A stretch of DNA of 7,659 nt from CAYJOG01 sp964371695 [NCBI: uncultured bacterium] (lineage in GTDB: Bacteria > CAYJOG01), in NCBI GenBank assembly GCA_964371695.1, contig CAYJOG010000119.1:1-7659 (forward strand), given 5' to 3'. Shown here piece after piece: positions 5,600 through 7,659 of the stretch; the first letter of the stretch is position 1, and each line of letters begins with the position of its first letter. The notes under the pieces are model-generated. The model saw only the letters and a program-made list of their open reading frames with translations. It did not search any database and was not told the origin of the DNA. The position numbers and the translations under genes are program-made.

Positions 5600-7538
5600 G
5601 CGGCCCATGCAAAAACCATGGCGCGCGGACATGTTTCCTTTTCTGTTGCTGGCTGTGTTGTGCCTGCTGGGTTCTGCTCACCCGGCGCGGGCCGATGCTT
5701 TTGCGGATCTGCAATACGCCGTCATTTATGGCACACCGGAGCGGATTCTGGCGGCGCTCTCGGCGGGCGCGCCCATCAATGGCCGGGACTACAACAACGA
5801 AACCGCCCTGGTCAACGCCATTCAGGCCGGGCATGTGGAAAACGCCCGTGTGTTGCTGGAAAAGGGGGCGGACAAGGCGGTGACCTCCGCCATCGGCGAA
5901 CCCCTCATGCACCTGTCGCCCACGGGCAACGCCCCCATGGTTCAGTTGTTGCTGGATTATGGCCTGGACCCCAACAGCCGCTTCGGCACCTACAACGAAA
6001 CCCTTTTGTTCAAGGTGGTCATGGCAGAGCACCGGTTTGTTTCGGCCTCGATTGACGTGTTGCTGAAGGGTGGGGCAGACCTGGAAGCCCGCCGCGACAA
6101 CGGCAACACGCCGCTGATGGAGGCCATGAAGTTTGGCTCAGTGGAAACGCTGGACCATCTGGTTGCCAAAGGCGCTGATCTGAAGGTGAGAAACCATGGG
6201 GGCCAAAGCCTGATTTTTTTCGCGGTGGACAGGGGCCTGGCGTCTCACGTGGCGTGGGCGCTGAAACATGGCGGGGATGTGAAAGACAGGGACAAAGATG
6301 GCAAAACACTGGTCCATCAGGCGGTGTTCACTTATGACAGCGGCATGTTGAAGGATTCCATGTTGAGGTGGGTCATCGACAAAAAGGTGAACCTGAACAC
6401 ACCGAACAACAGCGGCGTCACGCCCCTGATGATGGCGGTGTATGCCGACTATCTCGACAAGGTGAACCTGCTGCTGGAGAACGGCGCGCTGGTAAAGGCG
6501 GTGGACAAAGAGGGAAAAACCGCCATGCACCGGGCGCTGGACAAGGGGAGCGCGATGATGGCGATGGCGCTGCTGCGCAAGGGGGCCGCCCCGGCCAGCC
6601 AGTCGAAATACAGCGAATCCGCCATGCTCATCGCCGCCCGCAACAAGGCCATGACCTCACTGGATCTAACCGAACTGGCCAAGCTGGGTGTGCCGGTGAA
6701 TCTTCCCGACCAGAAAGGCAACACACCCCTGATTGAAGTCATCCGGCGTGGCGCGTGGGAGGCGCCGCCGCTGGTCACGACGCTGCTGGGCCTGGGGGTA
6801 AACGTCAATGCGGTGAACAAGGAGGGCCAGTCGCCTCTCACGCTGGCCCTGATGAGTACCTTGCCCCTGTCGTCTGATCCTAAAAGACCACTCTTTGACG
6901 CGATGTTGCTGGAACTGCTGGACAAGGGAGCCAACCCGAACACGGCTGCGCCCGACAGCAACACGCCCCTGCTTTACGCCATTGACAAGGAATTGCCGGG
7001 TGTGTTGAAGAAACTGCTGGAAAAAGGCGCGTTGGTGACCCAGGCCAACAAGGAGGGCATGACACCTTTGCACCTGGCGGCGGGCAAGTGTGTGTCAGGC
7101 TCGGTGGCGCTGTTGCTGGCGCACAATGCGCCGCTGGACGTGGTGGACAGCGGCGGCGGCACGCCCCTGTGGCTGGCTGTGCGGCAAAAACAGGCGGCCT
7201 GCGTAAAGATGCTCAAAGGCTCGCCCCTGGAAACGCCCAACAAAGAAGGCTTCACGCCGCTGATGGCGGCGGTTTTTCAGGCCGATCAACCCACGGTGGT
7301 GGCGTTGATTGACATGGGGGCGTCGCTTGTCACCAAAAACAGCCGGGGCGAAAACGTGTTGCACGCCGCAGCAGCGGGGGGAGACGCCCAAATCGTCAAA
7401 TACCTGATAGAAAAAGGAGCGCCGCTCAACGAAAAAACCACCGAGGGCAAAACGCCACTGGATATCGCCAATGTCTGGAAAAAAGCCATGGCGGCCCAGG
7501 CCATTGAAGAGGCCGGGGGTGTGGCCGGTTCGCCATGA
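5598..7538 (+). CDS. Secreted ankyrin-repeat protein (about 17 repeats)
   Basis: Ankyrin repeats are about 33-residue helix-turn-helix units that stack into a solenoid and bind other proteins. From the ATG at 5598 the protein has 646 residues. Residues 1 to about 32 form a signal peptide (Lys/Arg region, core FPFLLLAVLCLLG, site PARA-DA), so it is exported. About 17 repeats fill the rest with hardly any other domain. Clear units begin NGNTPLMEAMKFGSVE, SGVTPLMMAVYADYLDKV, EGMTPLHLAAGKC, GGGTPLWLAVRQKQAA, EGFTPLMAAVFQAD and RGENVLHAAAAGGDAQ. Many end in a K/L-G-A-x-hydrophobic loop. Some units are stretched, with insertions after LALMST and after HQAVFTYDSG, and the one ending KGSPLETPNK is short. 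In-frame ATGs at 5547, 5598, 5607 and 5631 are possible starts. 5547 would put about 17 extra residues before the signal peptide and is unlikely; 5598 or 5607 fits best. No Shine-Dalgarno is seen. The target is unknown. It is divergent from the envelope operon and may share control with it. Confidence 0.9.
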   Translation: MRPMQKPWRADMFPFLLLAVLCLLGSAHPARADAFADLQYAVIYGTPERILAALSAGAPINGRDYNNETALVNAIQAGHVENARVLLEKGADKAVTSAIGEPLMHLSPTGNAPMVQLLLDYGLDPNSRFGTYNETLLFKVVMAEHRFVSASIDVLLKGGADLEARRDNGNTPLMEAMKFGSVETLDHLVAKGADLKVRNHGGQSLIFFAVDRGLASHVAWALKHGGDVKDRDKDGKTLVHQAVFTYDSGMLKDSMLRWVIDKKVNLNTPNNSGVTPLMMAVYADYLDKVNLLLENGALVKAVDKEGKTAMHRALDKGSAMMAMALLRKGAAPASQSKYSESAMLIAARNKAMTSLDLTELAKLGVPVNLPDQKGNTPLIEVIRRGAWEAPPLVTTLLGLGVNVNAVNKEGQSPLTLALMSTLPLSSDPKRPLFDAMLLELLDKGANPNTAAPDSNTPLLYAIDKELPGVLKKLLEKGALVTQANKEGMTPLHLAAGKCVSGSVALLLAHNAPLDVVDSGGGTPLWLAVRQKQAACVKMLKGSPLETPNKEGFTPLMAAVFQADQPTVVALIDMGASLVTKNSRGENVLHAAAAGGDAQIVKYLIEKGAPLNEKTTEGKTPLDIANVWKKAMAAQAIEEAGGVAGSP

Positions 7539-7576
7539 ACTGAAAACCTGGACTTTCGCAAACTTCGGGATTGCTT

Positions 7577-7612
7577 AGATCCCCTAACAAAACTGGTTTT
7601 GTTTGGGGATCT
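7577..7612 (+). terminator. Long hairpin after the ankyrin gene; possible terminator or leader element
   Basis: The arms AGATCCCC-T-AACAAAAC (7577-7593) and GTTTTGTT-T-GGGGATCT (7596-7612) pair over 16 bp with one T-T mismatch. The loop is TG, or CTGG if the last pair opens. The hairpin begins 38 nt after the TGA of the ankyrin gene. A U-rich tract is absent on either strand, so it is not a textbook Rho-independent terminator. It could stop or protect the ankyrin mRNA's 3' end, or belong to the leader of the next gene. The inverted repeat is certain; the role is not. Confidence 0.5.
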
Positions 7613-7632
7613 GCGGACCTGGATGGTCCGCA
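7612..7632 (+). other. Second short hairpin directly abutting the first
   Basis: TGCGGACC (7612-7619) pairs perfectly with GGTCCGCA (7625-7632) around the loop TGGAT. It adjoins the long hairpin and ends 10 nt before the GGAGG at 7643. The T at 7612 is shared with the first stem, and a GGA/TCC pairing can extend this stem at the first one's expense, so the two may compete slightly. It may be a leader structure of the gene beyond the right edge or the 3' part of a terminator pair. Confidence 0.45.
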
Positions 7633-7642
7633 TCCGAAACCC

Positions 7643-7647
7643 GGAGG
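7643..7647 (+). promoter_or_regulatory. Strong Shine-Dalgarno (GGAGG) for a gene starting beyond the right edge
   Basis: GGAGG is followed by the A-rich stretch ATTAAAAACCTG to the end of the window. This is the look of a well-translated gene's ribosome binding site, with its start codon at or just past base 7659. None of the five coding regions in the window has a comparable site. No coding sequence of that gene is visible, so its product cannot be named. Confidence 0.55.
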
Positions 7648-7659
7648 ATTAAAAACCTG

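Noticed and set aside
5690-7530. Recurring ACGCC(C/G)CTGATG-like DNA motifs as a DNA repeat element
   Set aside because: They recur at about 100-nt multiples because they encode the TPL(M/L) core of the ankyrin units; the flanking DNA differs. This is protein repeat structure, not a DNA element.

Overview
This GC-rich window (about 60% by eye, not counted) looks like bacterial chromosome. The five genes point to a diderm (two-membrane) bacterium. One encodes a secreted protein with a PorV/UPF0164-like beta-barrel followed by peptidoglycan-binding-type modules. Another encodes a periplasmic N-acetylmuramoyl-L-alanine amidase, and a third a secreted ankyrin-repeat protein. There are no tRNAs, rRNAs, CRISPR arrays, insertion sequences or phage genes, and base use looks even throughout. 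The phylum cannot be fixed from this sequence. SLH-like modules on an outer-membrane-type protein, plus TANNNT boxes just upstream of several starts, recall lineages such as Deinococcota or the cyanobacteria-related phyla. That is only a hint.

Layout. Four genes lie head to tail on the minus strand, read from right to left. They are a 944-residue modular envelope protein (2665-5499), a cyclic-nucleotide-binding + GAF sensory protein (1647-2609), a periplasmic amidase (522-1598), and the first 165 codons of RNase PH (rph), cut by the left edge. The gaps are 55, 48 and 25 bp, so this is a plausible operon. The divergent plus-strand gene (about 5598-7538) encodes a secreted protein built almost wholly of ankyrin repeats. 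It is separated from the large envelope gene by about 100 bp that must hold both promoters. Beyond its stop are a long hairpin, a second short hairpin and a strong Shine-Dalgarno sequence at the right edge. The last presumably serves a plus-strand gene that starts just outside the window.

How they may work together. The amidase cuts the stem peptide from peptidoglycan. The 944-residue protein carries three degenerate SLH-like segments and a C-terminal SPOR-like segment. SPOR domains bind glycan strands stripped of stem peptides, which is what such amidases produce. A cytoplasmic cNMP/GAF protein lies between them and could sense a ligand. A linked envelope-remodelling or outer-membrane-tethering module is therefore a reasonable inference, not a demonstrated system.

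The most distinctive points are: the barrel + DUF11-like + split SLH + SPOR-like architecture; the amidase's lack of the regulatory insertion seen in E. coli AmiB/AmiC; AT-rich -10-like boxes so close to start codons that leaderless mRNAs are possible; and the double-hairpin leader or terminator region at the right edge.
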